Shown in pieces: positions 5,043 through 5,453 of a stretch of 5,453 nt of DNA; positions within the stretch are counted from its first letter, which is position 1; every line of letters begins with the position of its first letter. This stretch comes from Clostridia bacterium. Lineage in GTDB: Bacteria; Bacillota; Clostridia; Oscillospirales; Butyricicoccaceae. The position numbers and the translations under genes were made by a program. The notes under the pieces are model-generated. The model ran no database searches. It saw only the letters and a program-made list of their open reading frames with translations, and was not told where the DNA came from. The stretch is taken from contig JAFYNW010000418.1 in NCBI GenBank assembly GCA_017547995.1, positions 1 to 5,453 on the forward strand. The letters are read 5' to 3'.

Positions 5043-5453
5043 TTATCTGAGATAGAATGCCTTGTAGCCGAGTGCTGTCATATAAACGTCAGCCTTGGAA
5101 ACTACTTCGTATGGTGCGTGCATGGAAAGAACAGGAACACCTACGTCGATAACGTCCATATCTGCGTTAGCGAGGATGTAAGCGATTGTTCCGCCGCCGC
5201 CCTGGTCTACCTTACCGAGTTCACTTGTCTGCCAGATAACACCAGCATCCTTGAAGCACTTGCGAACTTCGCCGATGAACTCTGCGTTAGCATCGTTGTA
5301 GCCGCCCTTACCGCCTCTGCCTGTGTACTTGATGAGTGTAACACCCTTGCCGAGGTAGGATGTGTTGTTCGCTTCAGCTACGTTTGGATGGTTAGGATCG
5401 AATGCCGCTGCAACGTCTGAGGAAAGGAGTGCGCTCTTTGCGAGAGCCTTATC
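5043..5453 (-). CDS. M18 family zinc aminopeptidase, C-terminal part (start lies beyond the right edge)
   Basis: The last 136 codons and a TAA stop (5045-5043) are present; the N-terminal portion is outside the window. M18 enzymes are cytosolic di-zinc aminopeptidases that remove N-terminal residues from peptides, often acidic ones, and form large dodecamers. Family hallmarks in the visible part, numbered from its first residue, are SSDVAAAFDPNHP (11-23), GKVDQGGGGTIA (80-91) and VPVLSMHAPYE (106-116), whose His (112) is a probable metal ligand, followed by SKADVYMTALGYKAFY (119-134). It looks intact to its natural end. Codon choice is notably regular (AAG, GGC, GAC, ATC and GCT/GCA recur), which may mean high expression. 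Bacterial relatives are named apeA or apeB; the fragment does not separate these, so no symbol is given. Confidence 0.93.
   Translation of the reverse strand, partial: DKALAKSALLSSDVAAAFDPNHPNVAEANNTSYLGKGVTLIKYTGRGGKGGYNDANAEFIGEVRKCFKDAGVIWQTSELGKVDQGGGGTIAYILANADMDVIDVGVPVLSMHAPYEVVSKADVYMTALGYKAFYLR

Noticed and set aside
5118..5420. 100-codon open frame on the plus strand
   Set aside because: It is antisense to the aminopeptidase, where conserved M18 motifs show which strand is coding.
1..5453. Prophage or integrative element suggested by a lysozyme plus a YolD/UvrX-type pair
   Set aside because: No integrase, attachment repeats, capsid or tail genes are present, the lysozyme has a cell-surface anchor instead of a holin neighbour, and the flanking genes are housekeeping in type.

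Overview
The window looks like chromosomal DNA from an anaerobic, low-to-mid GC Gram-positive bacterium of the class Clostridia, probably an Oscillospiraceae/Ruminococcaceae-type gut or rumen organism. This rests on strong AGGAGG ribosome binding sites, sigma-A promoters with extended -10 elements, SLH (S-layer homology) cell-wall anchoring, a stand-alone FatA/FatB-type acyl-ACP thioesterase, a Gram-positive LexA (DinR) box, and a YolD-like gene beside a Y-family polymerase. No rRNA, tRNA, CRISPR array or transposase is visible. The genus cannot be fixed from the sequence alone.

Layout, left to right. (1) 1-1253, minus strand, open at the left edge: a secreted GH24 lysozyme-like protein with an InlB B-type repeat and at least three SLH domains. 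(2) 1254-1459: a divergent control region with one good sigma-A promoter facing each way. (3) 1460-2164, plus strand: an acyl-ACP thioesterase. (4) 2172-2200: a hairpin terminator that works in both directions between convergent genes. (5) 4868-2209, minus strand: a tight four-gene operon. In transcription order it encodes a Y-family translesion DNA polymerase, a 103-residue protein with one N-terminal membrane segment, a YolD-like protein and a rhodanese-domain lipoprotein. (6) 4869-5042: the operon promoter, with a near-perfect LexA box over its -35, then an AT-rich stretch with small repeats, then another strong terminator. (7) 5043-5453, minus strand, open at the right edge: the C-terminal 136 residues of an M18 family zinc aminopeptidase.

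The most interesting unit is the four-gene operon. A polymerase plus YolD under LexA control is a recognised SOS mutagenesis arrangement in Firmicutes. Here two envelope proteins of unproven role, a small membrane-anchored protein and a sulfurtransferase-like lipoprotein, are locked into the same transcript by 9-base gaps, stop codons buried in Shine-Dalgarno sequences and an ATGA overlap. The arrangement predicts that DNA damage induces both the mutagenic polymerase and an envelope response. The other genes are single-gene units, each bounded by its own promoter or terminator where these are visible.
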